A stretch of DNA of 64,000 nucleotides from Rugosimonospora acidiphila (GCF_039543385.1 NZ_BAABJQ010000019.1:132106-196105); one strand, 5' to 3'; positions 43,885 through 53,467 are shown, numbered from the stretch's first letter. Made by a program: numbers and translations. The notes: a model not told the origin generated them from the letters alone.

Positions 43885-44949
43885 ATGAGCACACGTCGTC
43901 GGTGGATGGCAGCGGTCGCGGCACTCGCCGTCGCCGCGGCCGTGCTGATCGGCATCGGTAATGCGAACGCCGAGTCCAACGGTGGGACCAGGGTGATGCC
44001 GTTGGGCGACTCGATCACGGACGGCCTGACGGTGCCCGGCGGGTACCGGATCGGTCTGTGGCAGCGTTTCCAGACCGGCGGGTACCGGGTGGACTTCGTC
44101 GGCTCCCTGGCCAACGGGCCGGCCAGCCTGGGAGACCACGACCACGAGGGCCACTCGGGCTGGCGCATCGACCAACTCGATGCGAACATCGTGAGCTGGC
44201 TGAACGCCTATACGCCGCACACCATTCTGCTGCACATCGGCACCAACGACATCGCGCAGAACTACAACCTGTCAAGCGCCCCGGCCCGACTGTCCACATT
44301 GATCGATCACATCACCGCGACCGCACCGAGCGCGGAGGTGTTCGTGGCCACGATCATCCCGTTGGGCTCGGCCAGCCTGGAGACCAACGTCCGCACGTTC
44401 AACGCGGCGATCCCGGGCATCGTGCAGGGCAAGGTGAGCGCCGGCAAGCACGTGCACCTGGTGGACATGCACAGCGCGTTGACCACCGCCGACCTGGCCG
44501 ATGGCGTGCATCCCAACGCCGGCGGATACGAGAAGATGGCCGCCACCTGGTTCAGCGCGCTGACGTCGGTGCCGGGCAGCATCGGCAGCGCCGGCGGCCC
44601 CAGCCCGAGTCCGACTTCGACCACCGCGTCGCCTACCACCCCACCCACCTCCGCGCCACCGACCTCGGCCCCGCCGACCGGCTGCACCGCGAGCCTGACT
44701 GCGGGCACGGTGTGGGGCGACCGGTACAACACCGCCGTGAACGTCACCGGCTCCAGTAACTGGATCGTCACCGTCACCATCACTGCGCCCCAGAAGATCA
44801 GTTCGACCTGGAACATCTCCGCCAGCTGGGACAGCAGCGGCAACGTGATGACGGCTCGTCCCAACGGCAACGGCAACTCGTTCGGCTTCACCACGATGTT
44901 CAACGGCAACACCGGCGCCCGTCCACGCGTCAGTTGCCGGGTCGGCTGA
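43885..44949 (+). CDS. Secreted SGNH (CE3-type) acetyl xylan esterase with CBM2-like domain
   Basis: The 354-residue protein has a signal peptide to about residue 29. An SGNH hydrolase domain (about 34-230) carries MPLGDSITDG (Ser43), LLHIGTNDIAQN and the C-terminal Asp-x-x-His in LADGVHPNAGG. A short linker and the CBM2-like cassette (copy 4) follow. CE3 members remove acetyl groups from xylan. TACGGAGGTG precedes the ATG. The sequence fits CE3 better than CE2 because there is no N-terminal jelly-roll domain. Confidence 0.92.
   Translation: MSTRRRWMAAVAALAVAAAVLIGIGNANAESNGGTRVMPLGDSITDGLTVPGGYRIGLWQRFQTGGYRVDFVGSLANGPASLGDHDHEGHSGWRIDQLDANIVSWLNAYTPHTILLHIGTNDIAQNYNLSSAPARLSTLIDHITATAPSAEVFVATIIPLGSASLETNVRTFNAAIPGIVQGKVSAGKHVHLVDMHSALTTADLADGVHPNAGGYEKMAATWFSALTSVPGSIGSAGGPSPSPTSTTASPTTPPTSAPPTSAPPTGCTASLTAGTVWGDRYNTAVNVTGSSNWIVTVTITAPQKISSTWNISASWDSSGNVMTARPNGNGNSFGFTTMFNGNTGARPRVSCRVG
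44683..44946 (+). repeat. CBM2-like cassette, copy 4 (CE3 gene)
   Basis: This 264-bp copy has three residue changes from copy 1, two of them adjacent at the start (Met-Val to Leu-Thr). Confidence 0.92.
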
Positions 44950-44993
44950 CAACAGACACCGACCAGTGCCCCCACAAGGAAGGAGTTTCTGAG

Positions 44994-46304
44994 GTGAGAC
45001 GCCTCTTGAGAGCCTTGGTGGTCGCGGCCGTGGTGCCGCTGGCCGCCGCGGCCGTGCTGCTCGGCGTCCGGCCGGCGGCCGCCGCGTCGCTGACCCGGGT
45101 GACCAATTTCGGCAACAATCCCAGCGACCTCAACATGTACATCTACGTGCCGGACCGGGTCGCCGCCCACCCGGCCCTGCTGGTCGCCATCCACTACTGC
45201 CAGGGCACTGCCTCCGCGCTCTACAGTGGATACTTCCACGACTATGTGACCGCAGCGGACCAGTACGGATACATCATCGTGTTCCCCGAAGCCACCCGCA
45301 GCGGGCAGTGCTTCGACGTCTACTCGCCGCAGGCCCTGACCCGGGGTGGCGGCAGCGACCCGGTGGGCATCATGTCGATGGTCACCTACGCCGAGCAGCG
45401 CTACAACGTGGACACCGGCCGCGTGTTCGTCAGTGGCGTGTCCTCCGGCGCCATGATGACCAACGTGATGGCGGCGGAGTACCCGGATGTGTTCAAGGCG
45501 GCCTCGGCCTTCATGGGCGTGCCGGCGACTTGTTTCGCGACCGGCAGCAGCACCAACACCTGGAACAGCCAGTGCTCGGGCGGTCAGATCAGCAAGACCG
45601 CTCAACAGTGGGGCGACGCGGCCCGGGCGATGTACCCCGGCTACTCCGGTGCGTACCCACGGATGCAGCTGTGGCACGGCACCGCCGACACCACGCTGAA
45701 CTACAACAACTTCGGCGAAGAGATCAAACAGTGGAGCAACCTCAACGGGGTCAGCCAGACCTCGGTGATGACCGACTCGCCGCAGTCCGGCTGGACCCGC
45801 ACCCGGTACGGCAATAACACCACCCAGGCCCCGGTCGAGGGGATCAGCGTCGCGGGCGCCGGCCACGAACTGCCCAGGTCCGGCATGGTCGCCTACGCCA
45901 TCAACTTCCTCGGCCTCAACAGCACCGGGTCGACCGGCGGTCCCACCACCCCGCCCGCGACGCCACCTACGACCCCACCTACCACCCCACCAACCACCCC
46001 GCCAACCACCCCACCGACGACTCCGCCAGCCGGTGGCAGCTGCACCGCGACGCTGTCCGCGGGCACGGTGTGGAGCGACCGGTACAACCTCGGCGTCACG
46101 GTCACCGGCTCGAACACCTGGATCGTGACCATGACAATGCCGCCCCCGGAGAAGATCATCGCTACCTGGAACATCAGCCCCACCTGGGACTCCACCGGAA
46201 ACGTGATGACCGCGAGACCGAACGGCAGCGGCAACACCTGGGGCGTAACCATCCAGCACCACGGTAACTGGACCTGGCCGACGGTCACCTGTCGCACCGC
46301 ATAA
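44994..46304 (+). CDS. Secreted CE1/PHB-depolymerase-type esterase with CBM2-like domain
   Basis: The 436-residue protein has a signal peptide to about residue 31. An esterase domain of the CE1/poly(3-hydroxybutyrate) depolymerase type (about 32-310) carries LLVAIHYCQGTA, nucleophile Ser150 in SGVSSGAMM, and a C-terminal His in GAGHELPRSGM. A TTPP-repeat linker and a CBM2-like domain follow, diverged from the four cassettes. It probably removes acetyl or feruloyl groups from xylan. The GTG at 44994 follows AAGGAAGGAG. A strong terminator hairpin follows. Confidence 0.9.
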   Translation: MRRLLRALVVAAVVPLAAAAVLLGVRPAAAASLTRVTNFGNNPSDLNMYIYVPDRVAAHPALLVAIHYCQGTASALYSGYFHDYVTAADQYGYIIVFPEATRSGQCFDVYSPQALTRGGGSDPVGIMSMVTYAEQRYNVDTGRVFVSGVSSGAMMTNVMAAEYPDVFKAASAFMGVPATCFATGSSTNTWNSQCSGGQISKTAQQWGDAARAMYPGYSGAYPRMQLWHGTADTTLNYNNFGEEIKQWSNLNGVSQTSVMTDSPQSGWTRTRYGNNTTQAPVEGISVAGAGHELPRSGMVAYAINFLGLNSTGSTGGPTTPPATPPTTPPTTPPTTPPTTPPTTPPAGGSCTATLSAGTVWSDRYNLGVTVTGSNTWIVTMTMPPPEKIIATWNISPTWDSTGNVMTARPNGSGNTWGVTIQHHGNWTWPTVTCRTA

Positions 46305-46362
46305 GCGCAGCCCCAGCCGAATTGTGGCGAGGCGAGCACAGACCCAGTCGGCACCCCTGAGC

Positions 46363-46401
46363 GGCGCCGTTCCGGTGGTGTGGCCACACCGGAACGGCGC
46401 C
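46363..46401 (+). terminator. Strong hairpin terminator of the xylan gene set
   Basis: GGCGCCGTTCCGGTG (46363-46377) pairs perfectly with CACCGGAACGGCGCC (46387-46401) across a 9-base loop, 60 bases after the CE1 stop. Confidence 0.75.
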
Positions 46402-47077
46402 ATCCTGTTGTCGGCATCCCCCGTTGCCCGGCCCCGCCGGCTGCCAGATCCCCAGCGGATCAGCCCTCGCGGCGGAGCGCGGTAGCGATGATTCCCGAGC
46501 TTCCGGCGCGCAGGGCCTGCCCGCACCTTCAGCGGCGGACGCTCCACGGCGGCGGCGCGTAGCTGTGCGGCTTCGATGCCATGCCGGCTCACGAGCTCAA
46601 CCCACGCCTCCCAAGCCCGGCGCGCGGTCGCTGGACGGCCCTCGCGGGCGGGGCGATCAGGCATCGGCCGAGATCGGTCGTGCGACTGGGCGGGATCGCC
46701 GATCCAGGGCAGATCGCCTGCCTCGACATCCGCGGGCCTGAACGCCCGGGCCGCGTTCTTCAGAAGTACGGCCCTGGCTGATCGCGAACAGCGGCGAGCG
46801 ACGCGTGGGGTGTGCACCGACCGTACCGGCTCAGGTGAGCATCGCCGGGCATGTCTCCCTTCAAATTGCCGCCGTGGACACTACGAACTGGGAGTGGACC
46901 TCCCGCCCCAGCCCGCTGGTCACCGCAACGATCACCGAACTCGCCCTGATGATCTGACCTCGGACCTCGCCACCGGCACAACGTGTGGTCCGATCCGATC
47001 GTGCAACAGCGCTTCCGGGAGAGCCGGTCCACCCCGTAACAGGCGCGGGGTCCCTGACCACCCGTGCCGCGGGGTCG
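46402..47077. other. No convincing gene
   Basis: A minus frame with ATARRAWEAWVELVSRHGIEAAQLR (about 46560-46690) looks partly protein-like but runs into shadow sequence. I cannot name it. No RNA gene or clear promoter is seen. Confidence 0.35.
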
Positions 47078-47355
47078 GCAGAAGCTGGATAGCGGCGCCG
47101 CGCACATGGGATTGAGCGCGGCGTTGAGTCGCGCCTAGCGTGAAACCGCGGTGCGTTGACGCGCCGAGCCGGTGATCCGCCCTGTGAAGAGGCCGCGGGG
47201 CGTGGGTAAAGCGTCGCACGAATTGTGGGCGACATCCACATCGCGATGTTCGCAATTCTGGTTCAGAGAGATCCATATATGCAAGATTGCTTGTTCCGAG
47301 AATGGTGATGACTGCACCAGAATTTCCGAGGGGATGACTCGCTATGCCCGACAAC
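47078..47355 (+). repeat. Leader repeat, copy A
   Basis: This roughly 278-bp stretch begins GCAGAAGCTGGATAGCGGCG and runs to ATGCCCGACAAC. It is repeated with mismatches and an internal deletion as copy B, 367 bases further at its left end. It includes an inverted repeat GCCGCGC/GCGCGGC and ends with the first codons of the ligase gene. Confidence 0.85.
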
Positions 47356-47505
47356 GGCCGAGCCGGCCGATATCTGCTGGTCAGGCCTTGGGGCGTGCGC
47401 CGTGTTACGTCGTTGATCGGGATGTTACGGGTGCCGTGGAATCTGCAGAAGGTGGATAGCGACGCCGCGCACATGGGATTGAGGGCGGCGTTGAGTCGCA
47501 CCTAG
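47344..47505 (+). pseudogene. Truncated duplicate start of the ligase gene (53 codons)
   Basis: The ATG in copy A opens MPDNGRAGRYLLVRPWG and reads through into copy B before a TAG at 47503-47505. Only MPDN is shared with the real gene at 47663. It could be a by-product of the duplication or a short upstream ORF. No function is visible. Confidence 0.4.
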
Positions 47506-47674
47506 CGTAAACCGCGGTGCGTTGATGCGCCGAGCCGGTGATCCGCCCTGTGAAGAAGTCGCGGGGCGTGGGTGAAGCGTCACGCAGTAGTTCGGGATAC
47601 ATGGATTCGTGAGACCAGGAATGGTAATGACACCATCAGAATTTCCGGGGGAATGACTCGCTATGCCTGACAAC
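47445..47674 (+). repeat. Leader repeat, copy B (in front of the NRPS operon)
   Basis: This roughly 230-bp copy reads directly into ATGCCTGACAAC, the start of the adenylation gene. It shares long blocks with copy A (for example CGCACATGGGATTGAG, the GCGCCGAGCCGGTGATCCG stretch and ATGACTCGCTATGCC). It probably holds the operon promoter or leader. Confidence 0.85.
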
Positions 47675-49438
47675 AGTAATGAATGGACTGTGCCCGCCCA
47701 ACTCCGGCACCGGGCGGCCGAGCGTCCGCAGGACATCGCGCACCGCGTGGTCGGCGGCGAAGATCTGACGTTCGCCGATTGGGAGGTCGCGTCCAACCGG
47801 GCCGCTCACGGTCTTATCGAGCGCGGGGTCCGCCCCGGCGAACGGGTCCTGTTGCCGTGCTCCACGGGCACCTGGATCGACTACGCCGTGGCCTGGGCCG
47901 CGGTGCTCAAGGCCGGTGCGGTCGCCGTACCGCTTCACCAGTCCGCCGGCGCCGAGCGGATGGCCAGCACGGCTCGGGAATCCGGTGCGGTCTGCGCCGT
48001 CGGAGGCGGTCCGGTCCCACTGCCGGACACGCCCCAGTACACCGTGGCGGTGCTTGCCGACGGGCAGCCGACGGGATCGGTCGATGTTTCATGCTCGGCC
48101 GGTGACGACGCCGAGATCATTTACACGTCGGGGACCACGGGCGTACCCAGAGGGGTCGTGGCAACGCACGAAAACCTCCTGTACCCGCTTCGCGGCTCGC
48201 GCGCCCGGCAGGCTCGTACGGCGCTGCACGCGTTGCCGCCCGCCACGACCGTGGGCCAGGGGCTGCTCATCCAGCCGCTGTGTGTGAGTCCACATCGGAC
48301 ATTCACGCTGGGGCGATTCGTTCCGGCCGAATTCCTGGCCGCCATCGAGGATCAGCGGCCGACCGATGTCGTACTCGTGCCGGCCATGGCGATCGCTCTG
48401 GTCAACGCCGCGACGGCCGGAGAACACGACCTCGGCTGCGTACGTCAGGTGCGGACCACCAGCGCGCCGATCCATCCGGCGACCCTGGAGGCGCTCGCCC
48501 GGCTCTTCCCGACCGCACGGATCCGCAACGTGTACTCGACCACGGAGTGCTGGCCGCGCCGGCTCGCCACCGACTTCGACCGCACCCGCCCGACCTCCCT
48601 CGGCCGGCCGGCCGAGGGCTCCGAGGTCCGGATAGTGGACGGCGCCGGTGACGTGGTACCCGCGCGCACGGCTGGCGATGTCCAGCTTCGCAGCGAGGCG
48701 CCGCAGCGCAGGTACGACGGGGAGGACCTTCGCTCGGCGGTATTCCTGCCCGGCGGCTGGACCCGGACCGGCGACGTGGGCCTGGTCGACGAGGACGGCT
48801 ACTTCTACCTCGTGGACCGCAATCCCGACCTGGTCAACAGCGGCGGCACGAATGTGTCCACACTGGACGTCGAGGCGGCCGCCATGGCGTATCCCGGCGT
48901 GATCGAGGCCGCGGTCTTCGGCGTGCCGCACCCGGTCCTCACCGAATCCGTGGTGGCAGCCGTCCGGACCCGTCCGGGCCTCGACCCGGCGGACCTGGCG
49001 GAACACCTCAGGCGGGCCAAGGGATCCGCCGCCCCCCAGCGCATCGTCGTCGTCGAGGACCTGCCGCGCAACCTGCTGGGGAAGATCGACAAAAAGCAGC
49101 TCCGCAAGGACTTCGTGGCCGGTACCACGGCCGGTGGGTACGAGGCCCCGAGTACGGCGACCGAACAGCTCGTGGCGGGGCTGTGGGCCAGCGCCCTGGA
49201 TCTCGACCGCGTCTCGGCCGCCGACGACTTCCTCCAGATCGGTGGATCCTCGCTGACGGCGATGGAGGTCGTGGCACAGGTGACCGGGCAGCTGGCCAAG
49301 CGGGTGACCGTTCGCGACATCCTCGACGCCCCGACCCTGCGCGCGTTCGCCGAGCGGGTGGACGCCGCACCGGCGGTCAATCCGGACGATGAGGCGATCG
49401 TCCCGGTGGCGGACGGATCCGTCACGGCGCCGCGCTGA
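47663..49438 (+). CDS. Adenylation domain-PCP protein (NRPS loading/acyl-activating)
   Basis: The 591-residue protein is an adenylate-forming enzyme (about 1-500) fused to a carrier domain (about 510-575). Core motifs are IIYTSGTTGVPRGVVATHENL (A3), VYSTTECW (A5), TRTGDVGLVDEDG (A7), DRNPDLVNSGGTNVSTLDVEA (A8) and NLLGKIDKK (A10, catalytic Lys). The carrier has FLQIGGSSLTA with Ser530 for phosphopantetheine. The A8 region looks more like acyl/aryl-CoA ligases than amino-acid NRPS domains, so the substrate may be a carboxylic acid. It is the first gene of the operon. Confidence 0.9.
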   Translation: MPDNSNEWTVPAQLRHRAAERPQDIAHRVVGGEDLTFADWEVASNRAAHGLIERGVRPGERVLLPCSTGTWIDYAVAWAAVLKAGAVAVPLHQSAGAERMASTARESGAVCAVGGGPVPLPDTPQYTVAVLADGQPTGSVDVSCSAGDDAEIIYTSGTTGVPRGVVATHENLLYPLRGSRARQARTALHALPPATTVGQGLLIQPLCVSPHRTFTLGRFVPAEFLAAIEDQRPTDVVLVPAMAIALVNAATAGEHDLGCVRQVRTTSAPIHPATLEALARLFPTARIRNVYSTTECWPRRLATDFDRTRPTSLGRPAEGSEVRIVDGAGDVVPARTAGDVQLRSEAPQRRYDGEDLRSAVFLPGGWTRTGDVGLVDEDGYFYLVDRNPDLVNSGGTNVSTLDVEAAAMAYPGVIEAAVFGVPHPVLTESVVAAVRTRPGLDPADLAEHLRRAKGSAAPQRIVVVEDLPRNLLGKIDKKQLRKDFVAGTTAGGYEAPSTATEQLVAGLWASALDLDRVSAADDFLQIGGSSLTAMEVVAQVTGQLAKRVTVRDILDAPTLRAFAERVDAAPAVNPDDEAIVPVADGSVTAPR

Positions 49439-49465
49439 CCCGTCTCACTCAGAGGAGGAAATACG

Positions 49466-50794
49466 ATGTCTGTCAGCACTACGGATGGCACGCGGACCTT
49501 TCCCGCGTCCTACGCGCAGGAGTCGTTCGTCATGTCCGGCGGTGCCGTCCACGAACAGTCGGCAATCAACGTGCCGGCGGTGGTCCGGATCGGTACGGAC
49601 GTGGAACTGGCCCGCCTCCAGCAGATCCTCGATGCTCTCGTCGCGCGGCATAGCGCCCTGCGGACGGTACTCATTCGCACCCCGGATGGGCGCGTCCGGC
49701 AGCGGGTGCAGCCTTCGGGAGCGCTTCCGTTGACCGTGATCGAGCACGACGGGAGCCTGGACAGCCAACTTCCGCGGCTGTTGCTCGCCGGATCCGAACG
49801 TCCATTCGTCCTGGAGAATTCCGCGCTCGCGCGGGCGGAGCTGCATGTGCTCGCCGGCCAGCGAGTGCTGGTCATCTGGCTGCACCACGCCGTGTCCGAT
49901 CTGGTCTCGGTCAAGGTCCTCGCCGATGAGGTCCAACGGCTGTGCCGGGGCGCGGCCCCGCCGCCGACGGGCCTGCCCCTCTCCGAGGTCGCGCAGCAGG
50001 AGCGGGCGACGCGGGCCACGGCACGGCAGTGGAGGTACTGGACGCAAGCGCTGTCCTCCGCGGATCAGCACCTCGGCATGGCGTACCCGGCGGGCACTCC
50101 ACACTGGACGGTCCGTCCCGCGCTGCCGCGGCTGCCCGGCGACGTTCTCGACGCGCTGGAGCGGCTGGCCGCCGCTCACCGCACCACGCTGACGACGGTA
50201 CTGGCCGCCGCGGTGATCGGCGCGCACGCCGGTGCGGCTAACAGCGACAGGGTCGTCATCGGCCTGACGGTCAGCAACCGGGAACGTCCCGGGCTGCGTT
50301 CCACAGTCGGCTGCCTCGCCGATCAGATCCCGCTGGTGGTCGACATCGGCGGCAGGCCGAGCTTCCAGGAGCTGGTCGGCCGGGTCCGCGAGGGGTTGCT
50401 GGACGCGTACGACCATCGCTTGCCCCTCGGCCTGCTCCTTCCCCTGCTCGACCGCCGGACACCGCCGGTGTTCGCGGTCAACCTCAACTTCCTGCCGCCG
50501 GGCAGGGGCGGTGCGGACCCGGAGCCCGGCGGCGGCGTCGAGCTGCCCTTCGGCATCACCAAGCGGCGCAGCGACCCGTGGTGGCTGGGCGACGCGGTGC
50601 TGGCCTACCGACCCCGGATCGACTCGTGCGGCCTGGGCGGCGAGATCGAGGGCGACGCCCACCTGCACGGACCGGAGCGGGTCCACCAGCTCGCCGGACA
50701 CTTCGCCACCGTGCTCGCCACGGTCGCGCGGACACCCGGCGTGGACGTGCGCGAGCTGACCGCCGCAAATCACGATCGGGAGACTGGACAATGA
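49466..50794 (+). CDS. Stand-alone condensation-domain protein 1
   Basis: The 442-residue protein covers one full NRPS condensation domain: YAQESFV (C1-like), ARHSALRT (C2), and HHAVSDL with catalytic His141 and Asp145 (C3). NRERPGLRSTVGCLADQIPLVV (C5) and a FAVNLNF strand follow. No carrier or adenylation domain is attached. AGAGGAGG lies 10 bases before the ATG. The stop overlaps the next condensation gene (ATGA), so the two are coupled and may act on the same or successive carrier-bound intermediates. Confidence 0.92.
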   Translation: MSVSTTDGTRTFPASYAQESFVMSGGAVHEQSAINVPAVVRIGTDVELARLQQILDALVARHSALRTVLIRTPDGRVRQRVQPSGALPLTVIEHDGSLDSQLPRLLLAGSERPFVLENSALARAELHVLAGQRVLVIWLHHAVSDLVSVKVLADEVQRLCRGAAPPPTGLPLSEVAQQERATRATARQWRYWTQALSSADQHLGMAYPAGTPHWTVRPALPRLPGDVLDALERLAAAHRTTLTTVLAAAVIGAHAGAANSDRVVIGLTVSNRERPGLRSTVGCLADQIPLVVDIGGRPSFQELVGRVREGLLDAYDHRLPLGLLLPLLDRRTPPVFAVNLNFLPPGRGGADPEPGGGVELPFGITKRRSDPWWLGDAVLAYRPRIDSCGLGGEIEGDAHLHGPERVHQLAGHFATVLATVARTPGVDVRELTAANHDRETGQ

Positions 50795-52137
50795 CCCAGA
50801 TCATCGACGACATGCTGCGCCGGCCGGCCAGCTACTACCAGCGGGACTGGGTGCTGGCCTGCCGTGACGGCCGGTCCTTCTACAGCACCCCGCTGGGCTG
50901 GGACCTGCGCGGCCCGCTGGACACCGATGCCCTCAGCCGCGCGCTCGACGACCTGGCCGGGCGGCACGACGCGCTGCGTATCGCCTTCCGGCGCCGACAC
51001 GACGACGTCGACCAGTTGGTGGCCCCCCGGGTGGAGGTGGAGCTGGGCCACCTCGACCTGTCCGGCTCGGCCGACCCGTCCGCCGAGCTGGAGCGGCGCA
51101 TCATCGCGGAGGCCGAGCGACCGCGGGCGCTGGACCGCGCGCCGCTGTGGAACGTCCTGGTGGTCAGGATGGGACCTCGGCACCACGTGCTCGCGATGTT
51201 CGTCCACCATCTCATCTTCGACGGCTGGTCGCATGGCGTGCTGCACGACGAACTGGTCAGGTGCGTGCGGGCGGCGGTGGTGGGGCGCGCGCCGAGGCTT
51301 CCGGACCTGCCGCTGCAGATCGGCGACTTCGCCGCCTGGGAACGCGGGCGGCGCCACGCGGACGCGGAGGCCTGGTGGCGCGAGAAGCTGCGCCTCCTGC
51401 CGCCACTGTGCGCGGTTCCGCCGCTGGGTGGACGGTTCATCTCCTGCCCCCTGCCGGAGGTCCCGGCGGGTACCGCGCACGCGCTGCGCCGCCTGGCCGG
51501 CGCCCACGCCGTCGGGCTCAACACCGCCCTGCTCGCCGCCGTCGTCGCGCAACGCCGGTACGCCGTAGGCGATGACGTGATCATCGGCGTGACCCGGGCC
51601 AGTCGGGAACGGCCGGAGCTGCACCGCGTCGTCGGCCCGCTGCTCGACCACGTGCCGGTCCGGGTGGACGTGTCCGGGCACCTCACTGTCGGGCAACTGC
51701 TCCAGCGGGTGCATCGGGCGCACCGGGACGCCACAGCGCGGGCACTGCCACTGGGGCTGGTGCGGCAGGTCGTCGCGGAGGACCTCAGCGCCCGCGGCGG
51801 CCGGCTGTTCGACACCAGGTACAACTACCTGCCCAACAGCTCCAGCGGCGAGGCCGTGGTGCCGACGCCCGACGGCGAACTGCGGATCGCGGTGCGGGGG
51901 ATCGATCCGGTACGGCTGGCCCCCCGCCACACCGAGGACCATCCCGAGGTGCTGCCGCTGTCCTACATCCTGCGGCGGGGACCCGACGGCCGGATCGCCG
52001 GCGAGCTCTGCGGGCACGACGGCGTGTACCCGCGCCACGACCTCCGGGCGCTGGCCGACGATCTGACCGCGATGCTGCACCGGTTCGCGGCGTGCGACGG
52101 AAACCGGTCACTGCCGCGGCTGCGAGATGCCGGATGA
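50791..52137 (+). CDS. Stand-alone condensation-domain protein 2
   Basis: The 448-residue protein is a second free condensation domain, with FVHHLIFDGWS (catalytic His140, Asp144, and the usual Gly after it), GRHDALRIAF (C2) and ASRERPELHRVVGPLLDHVPVRV (C5). The HHxxxDG core is more canonical than in the first protein, where the Gly is Leu. Coupled to both neighbours (ATGA on each side). With only one carrier in the operon, one of the two may make an ester or act on a soluble amine (inference). Confidence 0.92.
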   Translation: MTQIIDDMLRRPASYYQRDWVLACRDGRSFYSTPLGWDLRGPLDTDALSRALDDLAGRHDALRIAFRRRHDDVDQLVAPRVEVELGHLDLSGSADPSAELERRIIAEAERPRALDRAPLWNVLVVRMGPRHHVLAMFVHHLIFDGWSHGVLHDELVRCVRAAVVGRAPRLPDLPLQIGDFAAWERGRRHADAEAWWREKLRLLPPLCAVPPLGGRFISCPLPEVPAGTAHALRRLAGAHAVGLNTALLAAVVAQRRYAVGDDVIIGVTRASRERPELHRVVGPLLDHVPVRVDVSGHLTVGQLLQRVHRAHRDATARALPLGLVRQVVAEDLSARGGRLFDTRYNYLPNSSSGEAVVPTPDGELRIAVRGIDPVRLAPRHTEDHPEVLPLSYILRRGPDGRIAGELCGHDGVYPRHDLRALADDLTAMLHRFAACDGNRSLPRLRDAG

Positions 52138-53456
52138 CCCGCTCCGTGGCCGCCGGTCGGATCGGCGTGCCGGCACGCACCGGCCTGCCCGCCGGCGCGG
52201 TGCTGGCATCGCTGGCGAACGTCATCGTGCTCGGCGACGCGACCATCGCCACCATCGCCCTGCCGTCCATCAAGGACGCTCTCGGGATGTCCGCGGCCCA
52301 GTTGCCGTGGATCGTCAACGGCTACAGCCTCGCCTTCGGCGGTTGCCTGATTTTCGGCGGGTACGCGGCCGACCGGTTCGGTCCCCGGCGGCTGTTCGCC
52401 GTCGGCATGGTGCTGTTCGGGTTGGGATCGGTCTGCTGTGCCCTCGCCGGTACCGGTGGCCAGTTGGTGGTCGGCCGGATCGTGCAGGGCGTCGGTGGCG
52501 CGCTGTTCAGCCCGGCCGCGTTGACCGTCGTCAGCCGCGCCGGCTCGGCCCGGCAGAGGACCCGGGCGCTTGCGGTGTGGAGCGGGGCGGGCGCGTGCGC
52601 GGTGGCGCTCGGCCCGGGGATCGGCGGCGTGCTCACCGGTACGCTCGGCTGGCACTCGGTGTTCTGGCTGCCGGCCGTGGCGTGCTGCGTCGTGGCGTTG
52701 GCCGGGGCGCGCCGGCTGGGCGGCGCCACCGGGGGAGCGCAGCCGGAGCCGGGTTCTGCGGCACCGGCTCTCGCGGCGAAGTTTCCGTCGGCGCGGGTGC
52801 TGACCGCGTGCGGGGTGCTGGCCCTCGGCTCGGCCGCGCTGGTGGCCGTCAACTACTGCTGCACGCTGTGGCTGCAGGAGGTCCTCGGGCTAAACCCGAT
52901 CCGGGCCGGTTTCGCGCTCAGCCCACTGAGCGTCGGCATTGTCGCCGGCTCGATGCTGGCGCCGGTGCTCATGCGCCGCGCGGGGGAACGCATGGTGGCC
53001 GCCCTCGGGCTCGCGGTCGCCGCCGTGGGCGCCCTGCTGCTGGTGACGACTTCGCCCCGGGTGGCGATGCCCGTGCTGTTGCCCATCCTGGGCGTGCTGG
53101 CGCTCGGCTTCGGTGTGCAGTCGGTGCCGGTCAGCGCGCTGGCCACCGCTGTTGCCCGTCGACAGGGCCTCGCCTCGGCCGGATACCAGACGGCCGGCCA
53201 GCTCGGCGGGGCCGCGGGCCTGGCGCTGCTGGCGTCGCTGGCATCCTGGCGTTCGGCCCGCCTACCCGTCGGTGGTGACCAGGCGCTCGTCTCCGGCTAC
53301 CACCTCGCTTTCCTGGCCGGTACCGCCGCCCTGACGCTCGCCGCCCTCCTGGTCGTCGGGTTGGGTCGGGAGCCCGATCTCCCACCGCCGCCGGGCGAGC
53401 CGGACGCCGTCCACGCTCGCCTCCCCGAGGGCCACCGCGGTCTGCGCGGTGAGTGA
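52134..53456 (+). CDS. MFS exporter (DHA2-like)
   Basis: The 440-residue protein has about 12-14 hydrophobic helices and MFS motifs: LGDATIATIALPSIKDALGMS (antiporter N-terminus), YAADRFGPRRLFAVG (motif A), GRIVQGVGGALFSPAAL (motif B) and ALGPGIGGVLTG (motif C). It probably exports the product of the adenylation/condensation operon and may give self-resistance. The ATG overlaps the stop of the second condensation gene. Confidence 0.92.
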   Translation: MTRSVAAGRIGVPARTGLPAGAVLASLANVIVLGDATIATIALPSIKDALGMSAAQLPWIVNGYSLAFGGCLIFGGYAADRFGPRRLFAVGMVLFGLGSVCCALAGTGGQLVVGRIVQGVGGALFSPAALTVVSRAGSARQRTRALAVWSGAGACAVALGPGIGGVLTGTLGWHSVFWLPAVACCVVALAGARRLGGATGGAQPEPGSAAPALAAKFPSARVLTACGVLALGSAALVAVNYCCTLWLQEVLGLNPIRAGFALSPLSVGIVAGSMLAPVLMRRAGERMVAALGLAVAAVGALLLVTTSPRVAMPVLLPILGVLALGFGVQSVPVSALATAVARRQGLASAGYQTAGQLGGAAGLALLASLASWRSARLPVGGDQALVSGYHLAFLAGTAALTLAALLVVGLGREPDLPPPPGEPDAVHARLPEGHRGLRGE

Positions 53457-53467
53457 GAGTCGCACCC

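Noticed and set aside
44307..46817. Very long minus-strand open frame (836 codons)
   Set aside because: It lies antisense to the CE3 and CE1 genes and has Gly/Arg/Ala/Val-rich shadow composition. Such long antisense frames are common in GC-rich DNA.
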